This document shows, piece by piece, positions 9,333 through 17,955 of a stretch of 64,000 bases of DNA; within the stretch, counting starts at the first letter, position 1; every line of letters starts with the position of its first letter. This DNA comes from JADCRZ01 sp041751095 (GTDB lineage Bacteria; Bacteroidota; Bacteroidia; Chitinophagales; Chitinophagaceae): the NCBI GenBank assembly GCA_041751095.1, contig JBGSYC010000289.1:1-64000 (forward strand), in the 5' to 3' direction. Made by a program: the position numbers and the translations under genes. Under the pieces are notes generated by a model. That model made no database searches. It worked only from the letters and a program-made list of their open reading frames with translations, and had not been told where the DNA came from.

Positions 9333-9352
9333 CCCGGGAGAATTCTCCCGGG
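9333..9352. promoter_or_regulatory. 20-bp perfect palindrome, operator-like
   Basis: CCCGGGAGAATTCTCCCGGG is a perfect inverted repeat, extended to 22 bp by a flanking T/A pair. It begins 5 nt after the TAAGTTTG element, so it would cover the transcription start of the DinB-like gene. In such a place it could bind a dimeric repressor or form a leader hairpin. It also contains CCCGGGAGA twice in direct orientation. Confidence 0.5.
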
Positions 9353-9388
9353 AGAAATGATTGTTGTTTACACAATAAAAAATAAGGT

Positions 9389-9862
9389 ATGATTGCTCCT
9401 ATCCTGATACAGTTATTTGAAAAAGACCTGGCAAGATTATCGGGAGAATTGAAACTTTACACTGATGAATTCTCCGTATGGGTCACTAAAGACGGAATAA
9501 AAAACAGTGGTGGCAATTTATGCCTCCATATAACCGGAAATCTTCAGCATTACATCGGAGCCATATTGGGCGAATCGGGCTACGTAAGAAACCGCAACGC
9601 CGAATTTTCCTTAAAAGGCGTTTCAATATCGAAATTGCAGGAGCGTATTGAAGATACAAAGACTGTTGTCAGGGATACGCTTGAACAGATTACAAAAAAA
9701 GAGTTGGAAAGCCCATATCCTTTGCAGGTGTTTGACGAACCCGTGTCAACCCAGTTCTTTCTTATCCATCTTTCAAATCATTTGAATTATCATTTAGGCC
9801 AGATCAACTACCACAGGAGGTTGATCACTGAAAAGGATGCGGTTTTGGACGCAGGCATATAG
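9389..9862 (+). CDS. DinB-like (DUF1572-type) four-helix protein
   Basis: 157 aa, the usual length of DinB/YfiT-like proteins. Four predicted helices carry the His ligands typical of the fold: His47 (LCLHITGN) early, then His127, His131 and His135 in IHLSNHLNYHLGQ near the C-terminus. These would hold one divalent metal. Family members include thiol-dependent transferases, but most are uncharacterised, so no reaction can be named. It is preceded by a promoter element and a striking palindrome, and it ends 8 bp from the convergent flavoprotein gene. Confidence 0.75.
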   Translation: MIAPILIQLFEKDLARLSGELKLYTDEFSVWVTKDGIKNSGGNLCLHITGNLQHYIGAILGESGYVRNRNAEFSLKGVSISKLQERIEDTKTVVRDTLEQITKKELESPYPLQVFDEPVSTQFFLIHLSNHLNYHLGQINYHRRLITEKDAVLDAGI

Positions 9863-9870
9863 CGTAGCAC

Positions 9871-11100
9871 CTAAGTATTCAGCGTTGACACAGACCTGGC
9901 AACAATGTATCCACTCGTCCACGCATGTTGAAAATTAAACCCGCCGGTAACGCCATCCACGTCCAGGATTTCCCCGGCAAAAAAAAGGCCATTAATTTTT
10001 CTGCTCATCATAGAATTAGGATCCACCTCGTTCAGTCTGATACCGCCGGCGGTGACAAATTCTTCTTTGAATGTAGTTTTGCCTTTGACTTCAAATTCCT
10101 GAGCGCTTAATATCTTAGTGAGTTTATTTTGTTCTTTGGCGGGAAGATCCGCCCATCGAATATCGGGCTTTATACCTGCTTCATGCAGCAGGTATTCCCA
10201 GAACCGATGTGGTAACTGAAACGGATTTCTGTTAGCTATTTTTTGAGAAGCAAGAACAAACCGGAGCTCCTGCAATTTTTCGCGAAGCCTTTGTTCATTC
10301 ATTTCCGGCAACCATTTGATAAAAACAGTAAAGTGATATTTTTTACCTGCCAGTTCACGCGCTCCCCATGCGCTGAGCTTTAATATCGCAGGTCCGCTCA
10401 TCCCCCAATGGGTGATAAGCAAAGGCCCTCTTTCTTCCATCTTCGTTCCGGCAATTTTAACCACTGCCTCGTCGATCGTAATTCCCATCAGGCTCGATAG
10501 CGAACGTGCCGGCATATTAAACGTAAATAAAGAAGGAACGGGTTCTTCAATGGAATGACCCAACTTTATCAGCCAGCTAAACATAGACAATTTCGGGTAA
10601 CCACCGCAGGCGATGCAAACGAGGTCAGCATCAATCACCCGTGATCCGGAAATTGTTATCCTGAACTTATCGTCGTGAATAGTCACCTCTTCCACCCCCG
10701 CATTCAACCAAATATCCACGCGATATTTATTTACTTCATTTAGAAAACAATCGATAATGGTTTGGGAGGAATTCGAGACGGGAAACATTCTACCGTCCTG
10801 TTCTGCTTTTAGTTGTATTCCCCTGTCTTCAAACCACCGGATGGTATCGGTGGTAAAAAAATGATGAAAGGATTTCTTAACGAAATTACCACCTCTTGGA
10901 TACTTTTTACTAATGGCGCCTATATCGAAGCAGGCATGTGTTACATTACATCTCCCTCCCCCACTTACCCTGACCTTTGATAATAACCGGTTTGATTTTT
11001 CAAGGATCAACACTTTAACGCCAGGATTCATCCTGGCAGCGTTAATTGCACAAAAAATGCCAGCAGCGCCCCCGCCGATAACTGTTAATTGCTTTGCCAC
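9871..11100 (-). CDS. BaiN/HI0933-family FAD-dependent oxidoreductase
   Basis: 409 aa, normal for the family. The N-terminal dinucleotide-binding motif GGGAAG (residues 9-14) binds the FAD ADP moiety. The family signature GGGRCNVTH follows near residue 47, and the C-terminal FAD contact FFAGEILDVDGVTGGFN lies at about 375. The role of most members is unresolved; BaiN acts in bile-acid dehydroxylation in gut clostridia, which should not be carried over to this organism. The gene lies downstream of map on the same strand with a 47-nt gap and may be co-transcribed with it. Predicted cytoplasmic. Confidence 0.88.
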   Translation of the reverse strand: MAKQLTVIGGGAAGIFCAINAARMNPGVKVLILEKSNRLLSKVRVSGGGRCNVTHACFDIGAISKKYPRGGNFVKKSFHHFFTTDTIRWFEDRGIQLKAEQDGRMFPVSNSSQTIIDCFLNEVNKYRVDIWLNAGVEEVTIHDDKFRITISGSRVIDADLVCIACGGYPKLSMFSWLIKLGHSIEEPVPSLFTFNMPARSLSSLMGITIDEAVVKIAGTKMEERGPLLITHWGMSGPAILKLSAWGARELAGKKYHFTVFIKWLPEMNEQRLREKLQELRFVLASQKIANRNPFQLPHRFWEYLLHEAGIKPDIRWADLPAKEQNKLTKILSAQEFEVKGKTTFKEEFVTAGGIRLNEVDPNSMMSRKINGLFFAGEILDVDGVTGGFNFQHAWTSGYIVARSVSTLNT

Positions 11101-11147
11101 ACTGATACATTTAAAACCTCACTTAATATTCGCACATGCTTATCAGA

Positions 11148-11942
11148 TCAGGTATCCAGGTTTACATTAGCGGTTTCATTTTTCTCAATCTCCGCAAATG
11201 ATGAAAGCACATCTGCAGATCCCTTTTTTATCGCCACTGTATGTTCAAAATGGGCCGAAGGCTTACCGTCTTTTGTTCGCACCGTCCAACCATCATCTTC
11301 GTAATAAACATTTCTCACCCCCAGGTTTATCATTGGTTCAATTGCAATTACAAGACCTTCCTGGAGTTTGATGCCAGAGCCCCGTTTACCATAATTAGGA
11401 ATTTGGGGCTCCTCGTGTAAGTTTTTGCCTAAACCATGCCCAACCAATTCCCGCACAACTCCATATCCGTTTCTGTTTTCTGTATAATCCTGAACGGCAA
11501 AAGAAATATCGCCTATCCTGTTTCCTGTTACTGCCTTTTCAATCCCCTTGTATAACGATTCTTTGGTGACTTTTAATAACCGTTTGATTTTGTCATCTAC
11601 CTTTCCGATAGCGAAAGTGTAGGCGCTGTCTCCATGGTAGCCGTTTTTATATACACCAACGTCGACAGAAATGATATCCCCATCTCTCAATTCTTTGTTT
11701 GTAGGGAATCCGTGTACGATGGCATCATTAACTGATATACAGCTGGCAAATGGAAAGCCGTTAAAATTCTTAAAAGACGGAACAGCTTTCCTGTCGCGAA
11801 TAAATTCCTCAGCCTGGCGATCAACTTCCAAAGAGGTGATCCCCGGTTTAAGGATAGAAGCCACAAAAGCGAGGGTCTCACTCACCAGCAGGCAGCTTTC
11901 CCTGATCAGGCTTATTTCATCTTTTGATTTATAATAAATCAT
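11148..11942 (-). CDS. map: Type I methionine aminopeptidase
   Basis: 264 aa. It removes the initiator Met from nascent proteins. All metal and catalytic residues are visible: His77 (AIVHGFP), Asp94 (SVDVG), Asp105 (HGDSAY), His169 (GHGLGKNLHEEP), Glu202 (IEPM) and Glu233 (FEHT). The length and the lack of an N-terminal zinc-finger extension fit type Ia. In many bacteria map follows secY and is followed by infA. Here it follows secY after a terminator and is followed by a flavoprotein gene. Confidence 0.95.
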   Translation of the reverse strand: MIYYKSKDEISLIRESCLLVSETLAFVASILKPGITSLEVDRQAEEFIRDRKAVPSFKNFNGFPFASCISVNDAIVHGFPTNKELRDGDIISVDVGVYKNGYHGDSAYTFAIGKVDDKIKRLLKVTKESLYKGIEKAVTGNRIGDISFAVQDYTENRNGYGVVRELVGHGLGKNLHEEPQIPNYGKRGSGIKLQEGLVIAIEPMINLGVRNVYYEDDGWTVRTKDGKPSAHFEHTVAIKKGSADVLSSFAEIEKNETANVNLDT

Positions 11943-12046
11943 ACGGGCAAATCTCTTACGGCTTCGTAACTGGTTAAAGAAATAAATTTACCGAAGCAGA
12001 GTTAACGTTTTTGTATTTGGAAACTCAGGTCTTCTTTGAAGGTGTA

Positions 12047-12083
12047 ACAAAAGAAAACCTGACAAGTTTATCCTTGCCAGGTT
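12047..12083 (-). terminator. Terminator after secY
   Basis: Read on the minus strand, AACCTGGCAAG pairs with CTTGTCAGGTT around GATAAA and is followed by TTCTTTTG. It lies 21 nt after the secY stop and marks the end of the ribosomal protein transcription unit, although readthrough into map is possible. Confidence 0.8.
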
Positions 12084-12103
12084 ACATATGAGTTTGAATA
12101 TAA

Positions 12104-13435
12104 TTAAATAGTGGCCTGGGCTGCCTGCCGTCCCTGGATCCTTCCTCCTTTCATTAATCCATCGTACTGGCGCATCAGCAACTGGGTTTCTATCTGCTGC
12201 AGGGTATCCAGCACTACACCAACCATGATCAATAGCGAGGTTCCTCCGAAGAAAGTAGCAAACCCCTGGGTAACCCCTAATCTTTGCGCAAAGCCTGGCA
12301 ATATACCTACTACCGCAAGAAGGATAGCACCTGGCAAAGTAATCCTGTCCATAATCGTTCCGATATAATCTGCGGTAGGCTGCCCCGGCTTAACACCCGG
12401 AACAAAACCGTTATTGCGTTTAAGGTCGTCAGCAATCTGCTTGGGATTAAAGATCAGCGCTGTATACAGAAAAGTAAAGGCAATTACGATCACGGAATAA
12501 ATAACCATATGCCACGCATCCCTCGAATCGGAAAAGATTCGTGCTATCCCCTGCCCGGACTCAAAACTGGTATAGGAAAATAAGGTAGGAAGAAACATGA
12601 TGGCCTGGGCAAAGATAATTGGCATTACACCGGCGCCATTAACTTTTAAAGGCAAGAACTGTCTCGCGCCGCCAAACTGCTTATTGCCGACAATCTGCTT
12701 TGCATACTGTACCGGAATCTTTCTGACTCCCTGCACAAGCACGATCAGGCCCATAATTATAGCGATTAGCACCGCAATTTCAATAATGAAGATCAGTAAT
12801 CCTCCTCCACCCCTGTTTGATTTTGCAATCCATTCGTTATAGAGCGAACTCGGCAGACGTGCAAGAATACCGACCATAATGATGAGAGAAATACCGTTTC
12901 CAAGGCCCTTATCGGTGATCTTTTCTCCCAGCCACATGACAAACAACGTGCCTGCAGTTAGAATTACAGTGGTTGAAAGCCAGAAATAAGCAGCATACGA
13001 TTCCAGAAGTGCTTGTCCATTAACCTGCCGGAGGTACGCAACATAAGCACCGGCCTGCACTGCAGTGATTGCAACAGTCAGGTACCTCGTCCACTGGTTG
13101 ATTTTTTTTCTTCCACTGTCGCCCTCTTTCTGAATCTTCTGCATCTGCGGAACCAGGATGGTCATCAGCTGCATAAAGATAGACGCAGAAATATAAGGCA
13201 TAATGCCTAATGCAAAAATGGACGCCATGGAGAAAGCACCTCCCGCAAAAGCATCGATTAATCCAAGCGCTCCGGTACGGGCACTGGACAGATCAAGTTT
13301 ATTGGGGTCTATACCAGGTAAAACTATATGAGAACCTAACCGGTAAACGAGAATAAAAAATAAGGTGGTGATTATCTTATTTCTCAGCTCTTCTATGCTC
13401 CAGATATTTCGAAGTGTCTTAAAAAAATTATTCAC
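12104..13435 (-). CDS. secY: Protein translocase subunit SecY
   Basis: 443 aa with ten predicted membrane segments, the channel-forming subunit of the Sec translocase. It starts with an amphipathic segment and the family pattern ITTLFFILVYRLGSHIVLPG, and shows the plug/TM2 region FAGGAFSMASIFALGIMPYI and the cytosolic loop GNKQFGGARQFLPLKVNGAG. It is the last gene of the ribosomal block, 62 nt after rplO, and a terminator follows. Confidence 0.97.
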   Translation of the reverse strand: MNNFFKTLRNIWSIEELRNKIITTLFFILVYRLGSHIVLPGIDPNKLDLSSARTGALGLIDAFAGGAFSMASIFALGIMPYISASIFMQLMTILVPQMQKIQKEGDSGRKKINQWTRYLTVAITAVQAGAYVAYLRQVNGQALLESYAAYFWLSTTVILTAGTLFVMWLGEKITDKGLGNGISLIIMVGILARLPSSLYNEWIAKSNRGGGGLLIFIIEIAVLIAIIMGLIVLVQGVRKIPVQYAKQIVGNKQFGGARQFLPLKVNGAGVMPIIFAQAIMFLPTLFSYTSFESGQGIARIFSDSRDAWHMVIYSVIVIAFTFLYTALIFNPKQIADDLKRNNGFVPGVKPGQPTADYIGTIMDRITLPGAILLAVVGILPGFAQRLGVTQGFATFFGGTSLLIMVGVVLDTLQQIETQLLMRQYDGLMKGGRIQGRQAAQATI

Positions 13436-13497
13436 AGATGGTGGAATTTATAACCTCATACAATACGTATTCCGGGTATCAGCAAGTTACACAAAAA

Positions 13498-13947
13498 TTA
13501 CTTCACAATTTCAACAGTTCCACCTGCAGTTTCGATGGATGCTTTGGCTTTTTCGCTGATCGCGTTCACTTTAAAAGGAAGTGTTCCCTTAAGTTCACCA
13601 TTGCCCAGGATTTTTACCTTATCTGTCTTTCCAATCAATCCGTTGATATAAAGATTTTCTAAAGAGAACTCGGCGAGTTCATATTTTTGAGCCAGTTCAT
13701 CGATCTGTCCGAGGTTAAATACTTTGTATTCCACCCGGTTAACATTGTTGAATCCGCGTTTAGGAATTCTTCGCTGAATGGGCATTTGCCCTCCCTCATG
13801 CGCCATCTTTATCTTGTAACCAGCACGGCTTTGTCCTCCCTTATTACCCTTGGTAGACGTTCCCCCTTTACCGGAAGCCTCTCCACGGCCAAGGCGTTTC
13901 TGTTTGTGTGTTGAACCCTTAGCCGGGCGCAGATTGTGTAATTCCAT
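13498..13947 (-). CDS. rplO: 50S ribosomal protein L15
   Basis: 149 aa, standard length. The Gly/Lys-rich N-terminus (LRPAKGSTHKQKRLGRGEAS, then GKGGTSTKGNKGGQSRAGY) is the L15 extension that threads into 23S rRNA. The C-terminus carries the globular ISEKAKASIETAGGTVEIVK motif. It sits in conserved order between rpmD and secY. Confidence 0.96.
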   Translation of the reverse strand: MELHNLRPAKGSTHKQKRLGRGEASGKGGTSTKGNKGGQSRAGYKIKMAHEGGQMPIQRRIPKRGFNNVNRVEYKVFNLGQIDELAQKYELAEFSLENLYINGLIGKTDKVKILGNGELKGTLPFKVNAISEKAKASIETAGGTVEIVK

Positions 13948-14028
13948 GGTGTTTATTTTTTACTTACGGGGTTTATTCCCCTCGCTTTTTAGTGTCCGGC
14001 AATTATTGATAAATGCCGGAAATGAATG

Positions 14029-14379
14029 TTATTCTTTGTTTGTGTCTGTAGCTGGCGCAGGTGGTTGTTCGTCGAAGGAATCCTGAACTTCTGAGGATAC
14101 CTGAACTTCTGAGGGTACCTGAACTTCTGGTCGATCAGCAGCTTCCGGCAAAGGCTGCAATTCCTGCAGATTGTTCGTTTCAGGCTGCCCGTTGTCTGAG
14201 GTTGAATTTTCAACCTTTATCAAATGGTTAACAGCCCGTACCATTCCTAATATCTGTGCAGTAGCTTCAACTTCCTTCGAGGCATTTATCTTGTTAAGTC
14301 CAAGCGCCTGGAGCGTAAGCTTTTGCCGTTCTGGTCTGTCTATTGCGCTTTTCACCTGTGTAATTCTGATTTTTGCCAT
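14029..14379 (-). CDS. rpmD: 50S ribosomal protein L30 with long acidic tail
   Basis: Residues 1-58 are a complete L30 core (KIRITQVKSAIDRPERQKLT ... ILGMVRAVNHLIKVE). Bacterial L30 normally ends at about 60 residues, but this protein has 116. The extra about 58 residues are acidic and Pro/Gln-rich, with a short repeat (SEVQV type, residues 84-100), and look disordered. The reading frame is uninterrupted and the next gene is properly spaced, so the tail is likely translated. Between rpsE and rplO, as usual. Confidence 0.93.
   Translation of the reverse strand: MAKIRITQVKSAIDRPERQKLTLQALGLNKINASKEVEATAQILGMVRAVNHLIKVENSTSDNGQPETNNLQELQPLPEAADRPEVQVPSEVQVSSEVQDSFDEQPPAPATDTNKE
14080..14130 (-). 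repeat. In-frame short repeat in the L30 tail
   Basis: Encodes PEVQV, PSEVQV and SSEVQD in tandem. The DNA unit (CCTGAACTTCTG on the + strand) recurs three times at 18-nt spacing. Confidence 0.7.
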
Positions 14380-14443
14380 TATTGCTCATTTTAAAACCCG
14401 GTAATCGAAAAAGCTTTAATCATTGGATGCTTTGTACAATGTT

Positions 14444-14962
14444 CTAACCGTTAAACACTTTCTTAAGCCCGATATTTCTTGTTTTGGCAACAGTAAGAGG
14501 TTCACGCAGCATAGCCAGGGCTTTAAAGGTGGCCTTGATCACATTATGCGGATTTGCCGAACCTAAAGACTTTGCCAGGACGTCTGTTATCCCCGCGCTT
14601 TCCAATACTGCCCTCATGCTTCCTCCGGCAATTACTCCGGTACCATGAGCGGCAGGCTTTATCAAAACTTTCGCTGCACCATCCTTAGCAAGCTGGTCAT
14701 GAGGGATAGTACCATGCATCACCGGAACTTTGATAAGATTTTTCTTCGCGTCTTCAATTCCCTTTGCAATCGCTTCCTGTACCTCTTTTGCTTTACCCAG
14801 GCCATGCCCTACCACACCATTTTCATTTCCAACAACAACAAGCGCAGAAAAGCTAAACGCCCGTCCGCCCTTGGTAGTTTTAACGACACGGTTAATAGAG
14901 ACCACCTTTTCTTTCAACTCCAGGTCGCCAGCCTTAACTTTATTCAAGATAACATTTGACAT
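14444..14962 (-). CDS. rpsE: 30S ribosomal protein S5
   Basis: 172 aa from the start chosen at 14962 (MSNVILNKVKAGDLELKEKV), which matches the usual S5 N-terminus. An upstream in-frame ATG at 15037 would add 25 unrelated residues and is disfavoured. S5 motifs present: VVKTTKGGRAFSFSALVVVG, NGVVGHGLGKAKEV and the C-terminal LGSANPHNVIKATFKAL. The protein sits at the 30S mRNA entry and takes part in decoding accuracy. Confidence 0.96.
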   Translation of the reverse strand: MSNVILNKVKAGDLELKEKVVSINRVVKTTKGGRAFSFSALVVVGNENGVVGHGLGKAKEVQEAIAKGIEDAKKNLIKVPVMHGTIPHDQLAKDGAAKVLIKPAAHGTGVIAGGSMRAVLESAGITDVLAKSLGSANPHNVIKATFKALAMLREPLTVAKTRNIGLKKVFNG

Positions 14963-15042
14963 AATCGAACAACGATTTAGATTAGGATTTCGGAATATGT
15001 TTGCCATTCGTACAGCAGTACTGCTGTAGTTCCTCAATCCTG

Positions 15043-15396
15043 TTAAAAAATAAGCCCGCCTTCACGAGCGCCGTCGGCAACTGCTTTTACCCTGCCATGG
15101 TATAAATAACCACCGCGGTCAAATACAACATTATTAAGTCCAAGATCAACGGCCTTCCTCGCGATTGCCGCCCCTACCATTTTGCCTTTTTCAGACTTAT
15201 TGACTTTTTGCGCAAGAATGTCTTTGTCTTTTGAGGATGCAGACGCTAAGGTAACGCTGTTCTCATCGTCGATTAATTGCACATACACTTCAGTATTACT
15301 GCGGAAGACTGATAATCTGGGCCTTTGCGCAGTACCGGAAACCTTCTTCCGGATACGATACCTGATTTTTTGCCGGCTGACCACTTTTACATTCAT
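15043..15396 (-). CDS. rplR: 50S ribosomal protein L18
   Basis: 117 aa, normal length. Binds 5S rRNA in the central protuberance. Recognised by RYRIRKKVSGTAQRPRLSVF, the middle QLIDDENSVTLASASS and the C-terminal FDRGGYLYHGRVKAVADGAR. Conserved position between rplF and rpsE. Confidence 0.96.
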   Translation of the reverse strand: MNVKVVSRQKIRYRIRKKVSGTAQRPRLSVFRSNTEVYVQLIDDENSVTLASASSKDKDILAQKVNKSEKGKMVGAAIARKAVDLGLNNVVFDRGGYLYHGRVKAVADGAREGGLIF

Positions 15397-15496
15397 GTTA
15401 TTATTATTTACTTCCCGATACTGCCGGGAGAAATTTTAGAATTTAGATTTCAGATCGGGCTATGAAATTCCTTTCCCGATAAAAAATAAAAATGTT

Positions 15497-16051
15497 TTAC
15501 TTACCAGCCGCCTTGCCAGCTTTCTTACGTACCACCTCGCCAACATAACGAACACCTTTACCTTTGTATGGTTCAGGTTTACGCAGTCCACGTATTTTTG
15601 CTGCCACCTGGCCCAGCAGTTGTTTATCAATTCCCTCAATGCTGATCTTCGGGTTTTGGCCTTTTTCGGTAAGAGTAACTACTTTTAATTCTTTTGGGAC
15701 TGAAAAAATGATGTTGTGCGAAAATCCCAGGGAAAGGTCCAGCACATTACCCTGGTTAGTAGCTTTAAAACCAACACCTACAAGTTCAAGATCTTTTTTA
15801 TAGCCTTCTGTTACTCCTTTAACCATGTTTGACACCAGTGAACGATAGAGGCCGTGTAAAGCACGATGACGTATCTGATCTGTAGGTCTGGCGATTTCAA
15901 CACTGCCATCCTTCACTTCTACCTTGATATCGCGGTCGATGGTCTGCTTTAATTCGCCCTTAGGTCCTTTAACAGTGATCACGTTGTCGTTGCCAACTGC
16001 TATCGTAACCCCGCCCGGGTATGTTACTGGTTGTTTACCTATACGAGACAT
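15497..16051 (-). CDS. rplF: 50S ribosomal protein L6
   Basis: 184 aa with the two duplicated L6 domains. N-terminus MSRIGKQPVTYPGGVTIAVG and the C-terminal signature PEPYKGKGVRYVGEVVRKKA are diagnostic. It binds 23S rRNA near the sarcin-ricin loop. Next to rpsH and rplR as in most bacteria. Confidence 0.97.
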   Translation of the reverse strand: MSRIGKQPVTYPGGVTIAVGNDNVITVKGPKGELKQTIDRDIKVEVKDGSVEIARPTDQIRHRALHGLYRSLVSNMVKGVTEGYKKDLELVGVGFKATNQGNVLDLSLGFSHNIIFSVPKELKVVTLTEKGQNPKISIEGIDKQLLGQVAAKIRGLRKPEPYKGKGVRYVGEVVRKKAGKAAGK

Positions 16052-16155
16052 AATAGTGAGTATTTATTTTTATGAAACAGGTACCCGGCCGGTCAGCCTT
16101 GTATAGGTACGGCTTAATGTACCAGGAACCTTTAGCGTTATTTTTTTAGCCCGGA

Positions 16156-16554
16156 TCAGTATATATAACACAAAACCTCGCCGCCTACATTCTGAGTTTT
16201 AGCTTCTTTATCAGTCATCACGCCTTTCGAAGTAGAGATGATCGCCACACCAAGCCCGTTTTTCACACGTTTAAATTCCGCCGGCCGTGAATACGTACGT
16301 AACCCGGGCCGGCTGATCCTTTCGAGGCTTTGTATCGCTGGCTGTTTTGTATCAGGATCGTACTTTAAAGCGATTTTGATCACGCCCTGTTTGCTGTCAT
16401 CTTCAAACTTATATTTTAAAATGTATCCCTTTTCATAAAGGATTTCAGTAATGCGTTTCTTTAAATTGGATGCAGGAATTTCCACAATCCGGTGATTAGC
16501 CATTTGAGCATTACGGATTCTTGTCAAAAAATCTGCTATAGGATCAGTTACCAT
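16156..16554 (-). CDS. rpsH: 30S ribosomal protein S8
   Basis: 132 aa from the ATG at 16554 (MVTDPIADFLTRIRNAQMAN), the conserved S8 N-terminus. The ATG at 16569 would add only MEGLT and is less likely. The C-terminus GVAIISTSKGVMTDKEAK followed by GGEVLCYIY is the RNA-binding signature. S8 binds helix 21 of 16S rRNA and in other bacteria also autoregulates the spc operon. Confidence 0.96.
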   Translation of the reverse strand: MVTDPIADFLTRIRNAQMANHRIVEIPASNLKKRITEILYEKGYILKYKFEDDSKQGVIKIALKYDPDTKQPAIQSLERISRPGLRTYSRPAEFKRVKNGLGVAIISTSKGVMTDKEAKTQNVGGEVLCYIY

Positions 16555-16641
16555 TGTTAAACCCTCCAACTCCCCTGACGGGAAAGTGTTATTTTATTAG
16601 ATGAATACTGCTATTCCATGTATCTCAGATATTAAGAGATA

Positions 16642-16911
16642 TCACCAACTGGATTTAGTTACGCCCGGTATTTTTCCGGCCAATGCCATGTCCCGAAAAG
16701 CAATCCTCGACATGCCAAAAAACCGGATGTAACCTCGCGGGCGGCCGGATATCTGGCAACGATTTTTAAGGCGTACCGGTGAAGCGTTCTTTGGAAGTTT
16801 GTCTAAAGCCTGGTAATCTCCATCTGCTTTTAAAGCGGCTCTCCGGTCAGCATACCGGGCAACCATCGCCATTCTCTTCCTTTGTCTTGCCTTTACAGAT
16901 TCTTTAGCCAT
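16642..16911 (-). CDS. rpsN: 30S ribosomal protein S14 (zinc-free type)
   Basis: 89 aa. MAKESVKARQRKRMAMVARY at the N-terminus and GRPRGYIRFFGMSRIAFRD at the C-terminus identify S14. It lacks the CxxC...CxxC zinc ribbon of the short form and therefore belongs to the longer, zinc-independent type. Between rplE and rpsH. Confidence 0.96.
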   Translation of the reverse strand: MAKESVKARQRKRMAMVARYADRRAALKADGDYQALDKLPKNASPVRLKNRCQISGRPRGYIRFFGMSRIAFRDMALAGKIPGVTKSSW

Positions 16912-16982
16912 GTAATAATTTTAGATTTACGATTGGATTTCAGATTATTCCTTTTATCTAAAATCTTAATTGTAACGGGAAT

Positions 16983-17561
16983 TTAGTTAGCGGATTCTTT
17001 TTTAATATTTTTAAAAGGCATCCCTAATTCTTTCAGCAATTCAAATGCCTCTTCGTTTGTTTGAGCTGTTGTGACAAAAGTGATATCAAGGCCGGTGATC
17101 TTGTTCACCTTGTCAATATCAATTTCAGGAAAAATGATCTGTTCGGTTACCCCTAAAGTGTAATTTCCCCGGCCATCAAAAGATTTATCGTTGATGCCTT
17201 TGAAATCGCGGACGCGGGGTAATGCCACAGCTATTAACCGGTCAAGAAACTCATACATTTTAACACCCCGCAAAGTTACTCTTGCGCCGATCGGCATATT
17301 TTTACGGAGCTTAAAATTAGAAATGTCTTTTTTCGACATGGTTGCCACTGCCTTCTGTCCGGATATGGTAGACAACTCATCTACGGCTATATCAACCAGT
17401 TTTTTGTCCGTCACCGCACCATTCACACCGCGGTTAAGACATATTTTTTCCAACCGTGGCGCTTGCATTACACTTGTGTAACTGAACTTTTTCATTAAGG
17501 CCGGTACAACTTCAGATTTGTATTTATCTGCCAGTCGTGGAGTGTATTTAATGTTTTCCAT
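16983..17561 (-). CDS. rplE: 50S ribosomal protein L5
   Basis: 192 aa from ATG 17561 (MENIKYTPRLADKYKSEVVP). The frame is open upstream to 17660, but those 33 codons are out-of-frame rplX sequence. The chosen ATG shares one base with the rplX stop (TAATG), which suggests translational coupling. L5 motifs: LEKICLNRGVNGA, KAVATMSKKDISNFKLRKNM and the C-terminal GLDITFVTTAQTNEEAFELL. Binds 5S rRNA. Confidence 0.96.
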   Translation of the reverse strand: MENIKYTPRLADKYKSEVVPALMKKFSYTSVMQAPRLEKICLNRGVNGAVTDKKLVDIAVDELSTISGQKAVATMSKKDISNFKLRKNMPIGARVTLRGVKMYEFLDRLIAVALPRVRDFKGINDKSFDGRGNYTLGVTEQIIFPEIDIDKVNKITGLDITFVTTAQTNEEAFELLKELGMPFKNIKKESAN

Positions 17562-17899
17562 TATTTGATAACCTCCCCTGATTTTTTTGACACGCGGAGT
17601 AATTTCCCATTCTCCCGGGTACGTTTTATCTTTGATGGTGCGCCGGCTTTGGCGTCCCATAACATCACATTTGATATATTTACAGAAGCTTCCTTTTTAA
17701 GGATGCCACCTTTAGTATTTTGAGCAGAAGGCTTAGTATGCTTAGTTACGATATTTACTCCTTCAACTACTACCCGGCCTTTCTCAACAATAACTTCTAA
17801 CACTTTGCGAGGCTTCTTCAGGTCTTTATCGTTGCCGGCGATCACCACAACGTTGTCACCTTTCTTTATGCTGTATTTCGGTTTGAATCTGCTATTCAT
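17561..17899 (-). CDS. rplX: 50S ribosomal protein L24
   Basis: 112 aa. The N-terminal KOW motif (KKGDNVVVIAGNDKDLKKPR) and the later VEGVNIVTKHTKPSAQNTKG are characteristic. An early assembly protein near the exit tunnel. Its TAA overlaps the rplE ATG by one base. Confidence 0.95.
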   Translation of the reverse strand: MNSRFKPKYSIKKGDNVVVIAGNDKDLKKPRKVLEVIVEKGRVVVEGVNIVTKHTKPSAQNTKGGILKKEASVNISNVMLWDAKAGAPSKIKRTRENGKLLRVSKKSGEVIK

Positions 17900-17955
17900 T
17901 AGATCCTTGTTTTATTCTTTTATAACTAACCAATTAAAGGGGCGCAAATTTACGA

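Noticed and set aside
9333..9352. Restriction-site-like palindrome as a vector or adapter trace
   Set aside because: It contains CCCGGG and GAATTC, but the flanks are ordinary chromosomal sequence continuous with the neighbouring genes.
9871..11100. Bile-acid dehydroxylation function by analogy with BaiN
   Set aside because: The family is broad and found in many bacteria without that pathway; no bai genes nearby.
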